Below are positions 1 to 13,100 of a stretch of DNA of 24,035 bases, in pieces. The notes beneath the pieces were generated by a model. It was not told where the DNA came from. It worked only from the letters and a program-made list of their open reading frames with translations, and ran no database searches. A program made the translations under genes and the position numbers. The stretch is from Plakobranchus ocellatus (lineage: Eukaryota > Mollusca > Gastropoda > Plakobranchidae), in the NCBI GenBank assembly GCA_019648995.1, contig BLXT01008033.1:154156-178190 (forward strand). Direction: 5' to 3'. Position 1 is the stretch's first letter; each line of letters begins with the position of its first letter.

Positions 1-1024
1 CCCCCCCCCCCCCCCAAAAGAAAAAAAAAATCGGGATGGATCTAGATGCTTTATTTAATCCAACGACACTTTGCAAGCCTAGTATATGATCAAAGAAACT
101 ACGCTGGTCTACTTCGAGGGCAGTTACAAAAAAAAAAACGAGGGTCAACTTTCCATCGATACAGCATTTTTGTATTATGTGAATGGAAAGAAAATCGCAC
201 GAAAAATGAAACAAAAGCACAAGCCTATAGATCTAGATCTAGTTAAACAGCCAAAGTGTAAAATTTTCCCCATTGGCGGGTTGAATTACAGCTTAAGCAT
301 AATGCCGGCATGTCTGCATGTAGCACTGAGACATATCAATAACACAGAAGCTGCTCGTCGGTAGATATTGCATGGATCCAACGCATAAAACGAGATAATT
401 TTTTCCCGTTCATCGGGACAATTGAGCTGGATTTCAGCGGGGCAGCCCGGAAAACGGAATTTATAGGCGTTCCCCGAGATTTTTTCTGGCGAAAACGGAA
501 AGTTGGCAGGTCTGCTATGACAATGATAAGACGAATTGGTTTCCAAATACTACTTTGTGATGCACAAAAGAACATTTCTATTATGAAGCTACTTTTGGAA
601 GTTGCATATTGCCTTTGCTCTCACCATTTTTTGCAATTTTCCAAAAATTCTAGATATGTTTGACTCCATAAGTGGTGAACCATTTTTTTAAATATCTCAA
701 TTTTTTAAAAGAATGTCATAGTCTTTTGCAAACTAATGACCAGATCACATCTTTAGTAATACGAGAGATACATTTTGGTTAACCATTGGCCAATCCCCAT
801 GGCAAAACATATGAAAACAAATTGTCCAGATCCCTCAGGCACAACCATATTTTCTCATACAACCCCTTCACCTCAACATTGCCTTATTAAGAGAATGCAA
901 ACAAACTGTGCAACTCATAAAGCCTGAAAACCTGATTGCAGTTTCTGTAAAAAGCGATACATTCTTTAAATCACTCAGAGAAACTTATAGAGAGTCTAAG
1001 AAGGGGGGTTAATTTAAACCTCAC
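1..1024. other. Open last intron of contactin, with a GC-richer island
   Basis: This is intronic relative to contactin; no exon for the rest of FNIII-4 could be found on the minus strand. The window begins with a C15 run and an A-rich tract. From about 250 to 545 the sequence is GC-richer than its surroundings and holds open frames on both strands. From about 545 to 970 I see only AT-rich DNA. Confidence 0.6.
86..364 (+). other. Unassigned plus-strand ORF, possible receptor-like exon or pseudo-exon
   Basis: The ORF starts with ATG and has 92 codons. Its first half is lysine-rich low-complexity. Its last third reads IFPIGGLNYSLSIMPACLHV, ALRHINNTEAARR. The I-G-G-L ... M-P-A ... A-L-x-H-I-N-N pattern faintly recalls the start of the ligand-binding fold of class C receptors and receptor guanylyl cyclases. 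A possible exon is 251-360, with AAACAG before it and GTAGAT after it. There is no supporting second exon, so this may be chance or a decayed copy. Confidence 0.15.
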
Positions 1025-1140
1025 CTTGTAACCTCTGAGAGGTTCTTCTCTAATTTGGGTGCTGATACCTCGAAAGTTTACACGTATCCCAAAGCCTTCC
1101 ACTGAGAACACGTGGACCTCTGTAGGGTACTGACTTGGTG
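1025..1140 (-). CDS. Cont: Contactin exon 19: first half of FNIII-4 (last exon in the window)
   Basis: Residues 1133-1171, PPSQYPTEVHVFSVEGFGIR, VNFRGISTQIREEPLRGYK. E-E-P-L-x-G-Y is the FNIII-4 signature of contactins; the core tryptophan of this strand is replaced by F1155. Acceptor CTTTCCAG|CA, donor AAG|GTGAGG in phase 0. The second half of the domain must lie further left than this window. Confidence 0.9.
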
Positions 1141-4100
1141 CTGGAAAGGAAAAATAATCGATTGTTACAATGTTACTATCTGTAAACATACATTTTATAT
1201 ATATATATAAAATATATACATATCACATTTCGAAATACATTTCTTGGTAGCATTTTCGATTTCAATTTAAAATGCCAAACAAGATTCCAAACTTCCTACA
1301 GTAATCATGAATAGTCAAATGAAATGTAGACCAGAAAAGAAGGTTAATATCTTCAAATAAACTTTACGTTAATTACTGTTTACTTGTTACATTTATCACA
1401 ACCAACACTAACTATCACAATATGTTAAAAAAAAAACTGGCTTACGCCTGTTCAAAGTCTGCCTCTCATAGTCTGAGCTCTTGTCCCCGTTGCCAGCCGA
1501 GTTGTAAGCCTGCACGTTAAAAGTGTACCACTTGACAGGTTCAAGGCCAATAATCAGCCCTCGGTCAATGTTTTCTTGGCCAGGCTTCAGCTCAATTATG
1601 TTCTGCAGTGCGCCCGACTCTGTATCATAATTTTTGCGCCAGTAATTGATCTGAGGAGAATTTGAGTGAGGACACAAAAAAAAAAAAAAATTTAAGGCTA
1701 AAGTTCATGAAAGGTCGACAATACACCAAGTCTCATACTCATTCAAAAAAAAAAGAAAATGAGAACGAGTAAAAAGCTAAAAATGATCATAACTGAATAT
1801 CAAGCTCCCCCTTCCAGTTGATATAACGAGATGGTAAACATTATATGCAATAAGATACAAGGACAAGATAGTAGGGAGAAAAAAGGGGGTGAAGAGACAC
1901 ACAGTGATATTACATCTGTATGCGTGCATGCTTACATGTGTCCTTGCAAGAGACACACAGTGATATTACGTTTGTATGCGTGCATGCTTGCATGTGTCCG
2001 TGCAACCAAACCCTGTGATACGCTGTCAGTTTTTACGAGTGTAGGGGTACTTTAAAACAGATCATGTGTGGACACTTCCAACAAAAAATTGAAGTAAGAT
2101 AAAAAGAGAATCAGGTATAGTGTCAGCCAAATGATTAAAAATGTTACCTTATATCCTTTGAGTCTGCCATGGGCTGATTGTCGTGTGTTGGGAACAGGCT
2201 TCCATGTGATCAACAGAGCAGTTGCATTATACAGATGGCCAAAAACCTTCTCTGGTGTGCCAATAGGCACTGTGAAAAGAAATATTACTTTGATTTAGTG
2301 ACACAATATTATCTGAGGTGGCTCACACTGTAGCATCAATTTTTAGTAGCTGTATAAGTTTTGACAATCAATAAAAAGTTTAAACATGGAGGAAATAAAC
2401 TGTTGATATTTTCAAAATATTGAAGTTTTTCTTTAATTGTCATAATAATATAAGAATCATAGGGAGGCATTTCCTACCATATCTTTAATTCATAATAAAA
2501 AAAAAGTTTACAAGTAGTTTAGATCCATTTCAAACTGGAAGTAAACAAAAGCATAAAAGTATTAAAAAGCATGTCAATAGTTACGAAAAATCTGGTTTCA
2601 ATGCTAGACATTAAATGGGCAAAAGAAAAATCAAAATTGCATAACCAATACCCCAAGTGGTTACAACTCAAAGCGAAGTGCTGTGCCACTTCTTAAAATT
2701 TGTTCAAAATTGTTTAAATTTTTTACCAATTTGAATATAAACTCACGATCCTCGGCAGACATGACAATTACAGGTTCCATATCTGGGCCAATGCCACGGT
2801 TATTGCGGGCGCGAACTTTGACCTCATATGGCATGTAATACTTTTGGTCCCCAACATAAGCCACATAGTCACAAGGATAAACTTCACTTGTTATGTAGTC
2901 TGCTCTGTACTTGCAAGCCTGTGCCTCGAGAACAGTTTTCTGGGAATTCAAAATGGACAAAAGTTGTATATTTGCATATAGTTATGTATTCCTATTTTTT
3001 AGTTTAATTACATCTATGGCTGCTATAGCATGATAACATTTAGATACTGCTTCTCAAACCCTTTTAAAGAGGGCAAACATTCAGAATCAACCTGAAAATT
3101 CACATAAATCCTGGAAGTTATTTCAATCAAAAGAATTCATTGCTCTCACAAGCACATTAATCAAATAATAATAGAAAAAAAAACATCATTTGCAATTTAA
3201 ACTGTAAAAAGCACTAAACCATGCATGTAGGTATGACTATATTTTTAAAAAACTTTTTTTGTGGGCTTATTTTTTGTTTGTTTACAAAATCGAATCTTTT
3301 TTAATGGAATGTTTTTCTCCAATTCGTGTTGAAAATAAATATCTTAAATTAAACCCTCATAACTTTCTATAAGAAGGAGAATTTTATTCCTTTAAATGTC
3401 TAGTTGTTATGGTAATGTAATCTGCAAGTTAATCAATTACTACTTTTTATATCTGATATTAAGACCAAAAAACTTACCGATCTCCATTGAGTGTTGGTAG
3501 TAGCATCAAATTCTCTCCATGACACTGTGTATGTTAAGTTGGGGCCATTGTAATCTTCTTTGGCAAGAGGCTGCAAAATTTAGAATCAATTGACACTTTA
3601 GCATATATACATGATTTGTACAAAAATAGCAGTTTCTTGGAAAAAAGCTATCCCTTTTTTTTTTTTTTTGGATAAGAATGCATCTCCAAAATCCTTAATT
3701 TATTGAGCAAATACAGCATTTGGCTGGAATGGATCAGAAATTTCAAACTTGTGATTGCAAGTGACTTATCTTTGCACAGTTGGCATTAGACACAATAATA
3801 AAAACTTCACAAACGTTTGAAAAAAAAATTGTATTCCTGAACTCTATTGAATATATAAATTTATTAATTTTGGTGTTAACAATTTCCGCTCATATCACTG
3901 ACAAAGAGAGAAAAAAGAATTTACAAATATTTTTTCGGGGAAGTCGAAATAAATTATTCAAAATATGCTGCTTCTCTCCAGACCTGCCCACTCCAAATTG
4001 TGCTTCAGAAAAATCTTCGACTCCATTCTCACAGGAATGCGTCAGTCCCCAAAATTAATGCCTAAAGACATCATGCTCTTTACACATTTATTATATATAG

Positions 4101-7100
4101 AGTGATTGAGACTGGTCCTAATGAGTTCGATGTCCTACATGTCACTTTCGAGAAAATGAAATTTTCAGTTGCTTTATTGCTCTTCTTCAAACCTTTTTTT
4201 TTTTCATAAAATGAAAAATCTCATATCTTGGCTAAGAATCAGATTAGCTGTATCAATTTTTCATCATTGCAAAGCTCATAAAAAGATGTTTCAGGCTATT
4301 TCTATGATTTAAAAGGTTCTAATTGCAAATTCCAACTCGTTCGGACTATGCATTAATTATTCTCATCAGTCAAAAACATCCATAGCTGAACAATACAATC
4401 TCCCCCCACCCTCTCCAAGGAAATCTCAAACCTCATTTCTGTTTCACTTACATCCCAAACAATGGTGAGGTCGCCCACACTCCCTCCACCACCACGAATA
4501 TTTTTCACTGGTACTGCAACACTGGTACCTGCAATCTGTGTCAACTCTGAAAAGTAAGATACAATATATTATGCCTTTTGTGGCCTAGCAGCATGACTAA
4601 CTGTGCTATACATTTTGGCTGTCCTTGTCTGCATTCCAGGTCGCTTTTTATGGGATGAAAAATACAGAGTCTATGTCTCTGATGTTGGTTAAATCAATAA
4701 AAAATCTTCTCTGTTTTTTAAAAGGCAGAATTTTAAATCTATCTGGCCTCAAGGATAAAAATCAAAATCCAGCCCCAGATATAAAAGTTTCCTTCTGCAA
4801 AAATATCTTTTTCAAAGTTAAAATGTGTATTGCTTTGAACTGAATCAATAAAGGCCCAACCACTTTTCAATTCAGGAAAATTCTTTGAATGGGTTTCAAG
4901 TTTTATGAATGATTTTTTAAAATTGCATGTGTTTGGGAAAAAAAAATCCAGTTCTGTGGTCTATTATCACAATGGTGAGGGCTTTTTTCCTCCTTCGATC
5001 TGATGCCTTCTCGCTTGACAAGTTCAACATGTAATAAAACTGCAAGTGTTACAATGTCAAAGTCAAGGACCACTGACAGAGGTTGTGAAAGAGAATTGTG
5101 TAACAGACTAATTCTTTTGGTAATCCCAGGCTTAATGGTAGAAAAGAATCAAGCTAAAATCTCACAACAGAGAGTCACTTGCAGAATTTAGGGGCTAGTG
5201 TGCAAATGTGGGACTCTCTAAAAGGAAACCACTTATAACAGGAATCTAGCGTGAAATTTAATTTTTACAGCCAGAGAAGTCAATTGAAATTTACTTCTTA
5301 CCTGTAGGCAGGCTTGGGTTTCCAATGCCGAAAGCGTTCCTTGCCCGTACACGGAACTGGATGCCAGTATAAGCTTTCAAGTTTCTGAGCATGGCTACTT
5401 TGTGATCAGGGAACTGCTCACTCACAACTTTGTAGCTGAGAATGTCTGGGAATTACAAAAAACATATACAAATATTGAGTATCTGGATACAGTTGAGTAT
5501 ATCTGAAAATTAAAAAAAGTTATAAAATGGATGAAATACAGGCTACCAAGGTACGTTGGTGCATGGAAAAGGTTGGTCTCCTCCATGAAATATAATGTGT
5601 AATATAGTAAGTAAAGCAGTATACAAGAACAAAGATCATGAAACAGTAATCACAAAAAGAATTAAATCTCTTCTTTTTGAAAAGAAAATACATTAATACT
5701 GGTAATGCACCTCCAGAAACAAGCAAATAAGGATCATGAAGATGTTTAAGAAGACAACTGTCAATCTAAAATTATTGCAATAAAATCATACAACACAGTG
5801 CATATATATTTTAAAGTTTTGCCTTTCCATTTTATCAGTTAAAAAAAAAAATTATGCAATATTGAGCATACAAGTCAAATAACAGTAAATGTAAAGACAT
5901 TTTGAACATGAATGCTCAATAAGAAAAAAAAATTCATTACCTTAAAAGCATTTCAGAGAAAAATGTGAGAATCTGAAAAATCTATCACATCTCCCTAGCA
6001 TTATTTTAGCTAGGCCCATGAAAAGTCAAAATATATAGCTGTGTATTTTAATGTTTTCACCTGTGTTCATTTTTTTTAATGTGTTGCCTATAAAATTTCT
6101 AAGTTTCAGGTCTAATTAAAATTCAACAAAAGTGCATCTTCAAAATGCACATAAACAGCTATGAAAGGTAGAGGAAAAAAAAAAACAACATGCTTATCTG
6201 GCAAGGGGTAAAGGGATTTCCCATGTTACAATTCATATACGGATAATTTAGAGAACGTGCATCTGAGAAACCAGGGGTTTCAATCTCTACACAGTTGAGA
6301 CACTATAGGAATACACAGCACACACTTATAGAAGCATCTCAAAATTGAGAAAATTCTATGAATTAAAATAAAGAAACATTTTGTGGCCAGAATAAACAAA
6401 AAGATGTGAAAACAGCAAGTAAGCTAAGTATTTTACATACACAAATCATAGCTTACACTCCATCAAGCCACCTGATCAATGTTCACAGCATGACAGAATG
6501 TAGAAAATAACTGTAGTTCAAAACCAGCCCAAATGAACCAAGAAATGGAATTTTTTACTTTTTGAAAAAAATCATATTCAGAAGGAAAACAACATTGAAA
6601 TTCCTTTTTTTTTTTTTAAAAGAAAATTCGGGCCCTATGCATATGACATGAAATATGAGTTGGGCTAATCTCAGGGTATATTAAACATTGCCAATTCAAA
6701 ATTGTCTGTTGCTTTCAAACTGTGTTCTCAGACGAACAAGAATGCCCCTCAATATTTCTACTAGCACTATTACCCCGGAACCAGAATTAGGGACTATAAT
6801 CTCTACGTTCTAGGGATGTAGATGCAACCATTACAGTGACAGTGCACCTGCAGTTGACAGTGAACCTTAAGAGTATCAGTTTTATATAAATTTTGCCTAA
6901 GAGGCCAGGTACACGAACTACATTGGGTCAGGTGACCAGGTCTGAAAGGGTTAAAGGTATATGCAAACAGAAATTTTCAACTTTTGTGTTTATTTTGTGA
7001 AGCTTTCATTTGTGAAATCTGATTCAACGAGACAAGTCCCAAAAAATTATACATTTTTGACAATATATATCCTTTATAGACAAACACCATGTTTTTACAT

Positions 7101-10100
7101 ACTGTCTGCATCTGGGTGCACTCGCCACCGTTGATCATACTCAGTGCGGAACTCAACAAAGTAGTGGGTAATATCACTGCCATGCGTCTGCCCATCAACC
7201 CACACGACCCAACGCGTTGAGTCATGGTTTGGCCCTGGATCATTGATGTTGTCGGGTTCTGGTGAGGCAGCTTTGATCATCGCAGCAGTTTTCACTAACA
7301 CACCGGCTGGCTCTCCTGGTGGGCCTAGAGAAATACAGAAACAATTAAAAAATAAAAAAAACACAGAAAAAAAGGAGAAGTGAAATCAACTTAAAAGCCA
7401 GATATTTTCTTTAAAAGACGAGGTCAAAACACCACATGGATGCCCCTATTCTTTTTATCCTGTATGGTTTTTGAGTTAGTTTTTGAAAAACTGATCATAC
7501 TTTTCCTTATTTCCGATCATTAAAAAAAAAAATAAAAAGGATGTTTAGTATTGTTAAGTAGTTTTTTTCAACAAAAAAATTCTTAACATGACGATTTCAT
7601 TTCACATTTGAAACAATTTGAAGACTGATCAAGAAACTCAAGCCATGAAGATAAAAATCTTTCAATCATCATTACCATGCATTGCAAAGAATATATTTTA
7701 AAAACCAGTTACAATCTTAAATACTTTACGAAGCAAATCATGGTGAAACTGGATACTCATTATTTGTTATAACTTTTAAAGAAATTTTATCACACGACTG
7801 CTTTGGCAATGGCAGCTATCTTGGATTTTGGACTATTTTTTTCAAATGAATAAAACTCAAAAAATTACTGACAGATCAACTTCAAATTTGTTTGGCATAG
7901 TCTAGAGATGCTCTTTTATTAACGATCAGATAGCTTAAATTTTTTTTATATTGGATACATGCATTGAGAAAAATATTTCTTTTTAATTATTACTGTTTGA
8001 AGTTCCTAATTTTGATACCTTTCCCCATTCATATTTTTTCACAAATAAAAATATTCACACTTCATTGAAAAAAAAGCTATGATCGTTTGTTCAGCACATG
8101 TTCCTAAACTATTATGCAAAACTGACCTGCAAATTTCAATGCGATGATCATTTGTTCAGCAGATGTTCCTAAACTATTATGCCAAATTGACCCGCAAATT
8201 ACAAAGTTTTAGTGAAAAATGTAAAAAAAATAGCAGACTTTGAGAAAATCTACAAAACCCAATTTTTAAAAAAGAATTCATTGAACGTGTTGGGTTCAGA
8301 AACATTTATATTACAAATCCACTTTTTTCTGAATGTGTCAAAGTATATTTCATAAAGATATCTTTAAAAAAAAAAGTAAGTTATTGGTAAAAATAAACAG
8401 CGATGTAACAGAAAAAAAACGCCCCCCCCTTCCGGAAAAAAAACGCTTTTTTTTTTTCTACTAAATAGGTTACCTTGCACCAGGTACATGCCTGGGGACA
8501 TTTGCATTACAAATGCAGTTTATTGTAAATATCCAATAAAGCCAACTTATCTGTAATATATCAAGACTCTTTTTGACATCGAGCCCATTTTTAGGATAAG
8601 TTAAAAAAAAAAAAAAATTAGAAATAGCAGTCTATCTCTTACATAGAATTCTCAGTCAATGTAAGATGACGCACAAAGTTTAATTTGTTTTGCTTTATAA
8701 CTACTGCTTTAAAAATTTCATATACATTTTCTTCCTCGATCACTCACCTTTAACTTCCAGATACGCTGATCTTGAATAAGAATCCAGAGCAGTTGTTGCT
8801 GTGCAAGTGTAAACACCCTCATTTTCAAACTTGGCACCCACAATATATAGAGAGCCTTTCATATTTCCTTCACCCTGTAAACCACAAAAATAAAAAAGTG
8901 CACTACATGTCACACACCAAATATTGTGGATGACATCAAGACTGAATCCTGGTAAATCGAACAATTTTTAGGTTTCGATTGTTAACACTGGATTCTAAAT
9001 CCCGCCACCACACTAATTAGCCCGATAAATCAAACAAAATTATATTTTAATCATGGGTTTCTACTTCCCAGTAATCTATATTATATGGACTCCATTCTAT
9101 TCTAACGTTGGCAAACTTAAAAAGATGTCAATGCCATGTCAATGCCATTGAGGAAAAAAAGAAAAACAAACACATTTTTGTGTCAAAAGATAGTTACTAC
9201 AAAGTATGAAATACACCATTAAACTATTGATACTAGCTATTAAATAACAATGGCAGATGTTATTTTGTTGCAAACATTGTATTCCTTAAACTATTAAAAT
9301 TAAATTCAGTATCAGGTCATTGAAATGTGAATTTTGTACTTTGATGTGCAGTTCATGACTCCAGCATTACCTGTTGTTGCTTTTTTTAACCATTTCTTTG
9401 GGGACTTAAAATGTTATTTTTTTTACAACTTACAACTGTTGACTATTATAACTTTTTTCCTTTCCGCCAATCTGCCTTCAAATATTAGCACTTGTTGGCA
9501 GAGGATTCGGTATGAATATAATGGTACATTTACTCAAAAGCTAATCAAATGAAGAAGTGAGAGGGCACAAAAAAAAACCCACTTTAAAAAAAAAAAAGGA
9601 AACAGCAAAATATGATTAGTTCGATAAAAACATGTCTATACAACAGTTTTTGCTTTTCACCTGTCTGTACTCGGGTTCTATGCTATAATCAATGATATGA
9701 TCATTGAAGCTCCACACATAGATCATGTCAATCTCAGGTGAGTGCGATGCTCGACACAGCAGCGTTGCAGTCATATTCACTTCCACCTCATCATCTGCTG
9801 GTGGGTCTGAGATTGTTGTGCCCTCTGGCATGAAAATTATGAGAAAATGAACATTAATCAGAACATATTTTTGCTTTGTTTTACATGCCACCCTTACACA
9901 AAAAAAAAAACCTCACACAAAAAGAATGTTTACTTCACCTTGAAAGTATGAAATGAAATATGAATATTAAGCATTAAATGTAAAATAAAGAGGGAAGAGG
10001 CCTACACAATAGTGCCAATACTACTATCATTATTTTCATTGATATAATAAATTACTTTTAGAAATATTAAGTACAAGACGGTTTTCAAATGGCATGACAT

Positions 10101-13100
10101 ATGATAACATCAACATTATTGATACGATAGAGAAACATTATTATGGTCTGGCCTATTAAATCTGATGAATTTTGATTTTTAAGACAAAGTTCTGTGGTTC
10201 TGTAATCATGATGTTTACTTCATTGAAATTTGAAGTGAATAGTCGGCACAAAAAAAGCAAGTAAAAACAAAATGACACTACAAGCAAAAATCTTGTGAAA
10301 ATCAAATCTTTTCTATTATATCGTTAATATTTCTCAATCACAGTTTACCCATCTTTGACAAATTTTGCTTTTTTTTTCTTAAAATGATAAAGTTCAATTA
10401 AATATTTTGTAAAATGTAAAATCCACCCGAGTTTTTCAACAGACTCTTTAAATACAAAAAAAGCAGGCTTAAAATTTATTCTTCACAAAATGAGTATTAA
10501 AAACAAAAACAAAAAAGAAGGATTTTATTTGCCATGTCATGGTTCTAAATATCCACTTAAAGTTAAAGACAGAATTTTTTAATTTTAAAAATTTTGTTAA
10601 AAAGTTGGCAGTCAAAATCATGGCAAGAAAGGTAGAAAAACAATTATTCTAACCAAGTACAAGCAATCTCGTTTTGTCCATTGCTTTGCCAAGGCTGTTT
10701 GTCGCCTCACAGATGTATTCGCCTTGGTCACTTTGGGTTATTTTGCGGATCATCAGGTTGCCATTTTTCAACAGCTGGTAATGGGCAGTCTCATCCTCGA
10801 CTATGTTAGGATCGAGATTAAGATCTACGCCATCCTTCAACCATCTGTATGTGGGTGCAGGTGCTGCCACAGGGTTACATCTTAGAGTCACCTGACCATC
10901 CATAGCTGCAGAAACGCTTTCTGGCATAGGGCTTTTGTCAAATCTTGGTTTTATTTCTATATAACAGGAAGAAGTGAAAAGGGGGAATGGGATGTGGAAG
11001 AAAGGAGTCAGAAGTTTTACAGCAACTCAAATGTAAGTGGTGCAAATACCAAAAATGCATACAAAAAAAAATATTGTAATGCATCAACCATCATTTTTTA
11101 ACTACAAAAATTAAACTTAAGAAAAAAATAAAAACGATGAAAGTTTGACTAATACTGTAATTTCCTTTAACCAATTACAAATTCTTGTCTTACCTAAGAC
11201 CCTCAGTTGAGCGGTGCTATATGAGGTGCCATATTGGTTTTCAGCTGCACATTGGTACATAGCGCTATCACGGTCTTCATCAACCTTTTCAATTGTCAAG
11301 GAATTGCGGTTCACAACAATGCCAGCGCTGGGATCGCTGGTAAATCTGACACCATCTTTGTACCAAGAGTAGACAGGCTCAGGCATACCAGCAGCTTCAC
11401 AATGCCATGCTAAGCGAGATCCAACATCCAAATGCATGTGAGATAGTGGGTAAGTGAAATATGGCCGAGCTTGGATAATTAGGTTTGTGCTGGCCTCATC
11501 CTCTTGTCTGGTTTCGGTGCTCATCACGTGGCATTTGTAGACGCCCCCGTCCTGCAGCTCAACATTCTTGAGTGAAAGGATCCGATTGCTGCTGTCAAAA
11601 GTGTGCCCTAGTGGAAGAGGTCTGTCTCCCTCACGAGACCACGTATAGATGAGAGGTCCTGTACCATAAGCAAAACACTCAAGCCGAACCTCACCACCTT
11701 TCACAGGGCTGGGCGGAAAAACGAAAGGAAATCCATTCTGGATTATTGGCTGATACCTGCTGCCTGCGCCTGAACTGACAACAAGGTCAAATCCTAAACT
11801 GGTGCGGCTTTCAGATGACACAGAGACAGTTTGGCCACCAAAGCCATGGCTGAATAGATTTACTACACAATGGTACGTGCCTGCATCAGACGTGGCCAAT
11901 TCAGAAAAATAAAGTTTGCCATTCATGGACATAAAAATATGCTTCTGGAAATTTGGCCGGATAAAATTGGTGGCGCTATTCTTGTACCACTGATATGTTT
12001 TAGCTGTGAAAAGAAAAGAAAACAGCAAATTTAAGCCACAAAGTTCCTTTCCTAAACAAATTCAAATGAACCAAAGATAAAAAAAAAACTTTTGATTTGT
12101 CTGCAAAAGCAGCAGGCAAAAGTTATAAAAATGTATTACATAATTGTTCTTTTCTTTTTTTTTTAAATAAGAAGACCAAAAAAATTGCTTATGAAGAAAA
12201 GTTTCTACACACCATATTGATGGTTTTTTTATTTTTAAATGTAACTCATCCATACTTAATATATCTTTCGCCGGGTTAAAAAAAATTTTTTTTCGCCGAT
12301 TATATAATAAGCTTTTCCTGAGAGAGCTGCGAAGAAAATTTTATTCGGTATCTCCAAATCCTTTCGTTAATTTTACAATACACATCTCTGGGTAATTGCT
12401 GATAAAGGACTGAATTTTCTTTTTTTAATGGAGGTGGGGTAGAGTTCATGGATAGAGAGATAAAATTACATTACAACATGACATACAGAACTAATGTATA
12501 AACATGGAAAAGTCAAAATTGGTGCAATCGATACAATTGATAAAGACTTTTTGCTGATTCGTAAAGCATTTATTTTGTTGTTTTGCATTAAAAAATTATA
12601 GAACTCTTACATAAGCATAAATTTCTGCACCTTCATGCGCATATTTTCTCTACAGTAATACTTTCAAGCTTATGACAACCCGAGTATTTAATTTAAAAAA
12701 CTTGAAAGGCTAAAATCAATCCTCTAAACCAAATATTTGATGCCCACAAGAATAAAATAAATAGCACACCTGGATTTCCTTTAATGGGTGGACATTCAAG
12801 CTGAGCACCATTATACTCTGCCCCGACAACCCGAGATGGCTTGGTATTGGGAAAGTCGCCAAGTTCCCCAAAAGACAGTGTAGCAGAAGAGCTCACTGCC
12901 TTACCCTCACTATTGATGGCCTTGCACTGGTAAGTATTATCATCACTGCTTTGAGGATTCCTGATATCAAGCCTCCCAGTTGTAAAGGAGAACCTAATCA
13001 GAACACAAACAAAATCATTAGTCTTATCAGTCTCAGATTATAACATGAAGCAGTCACCTAAATCAATTTGATGAGGATCATAACCATTATTTGTTTAGTA

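Noticed and set aside
286-546. Minus-strand ORF as the missing second half of FNIII-4
   Set aside because: It lacks the Y-W, L-x-P and N-x-x-G-x-G motifs expected there and has no acceptor in the right phase; its residues do not resemble FNIII.
6977-7243. 88-residue minus-strand ORF starting MIQGQTM
   Set aside because: It overlaps exon 12 in a different frame from FNIII-1, so it is a shadow.
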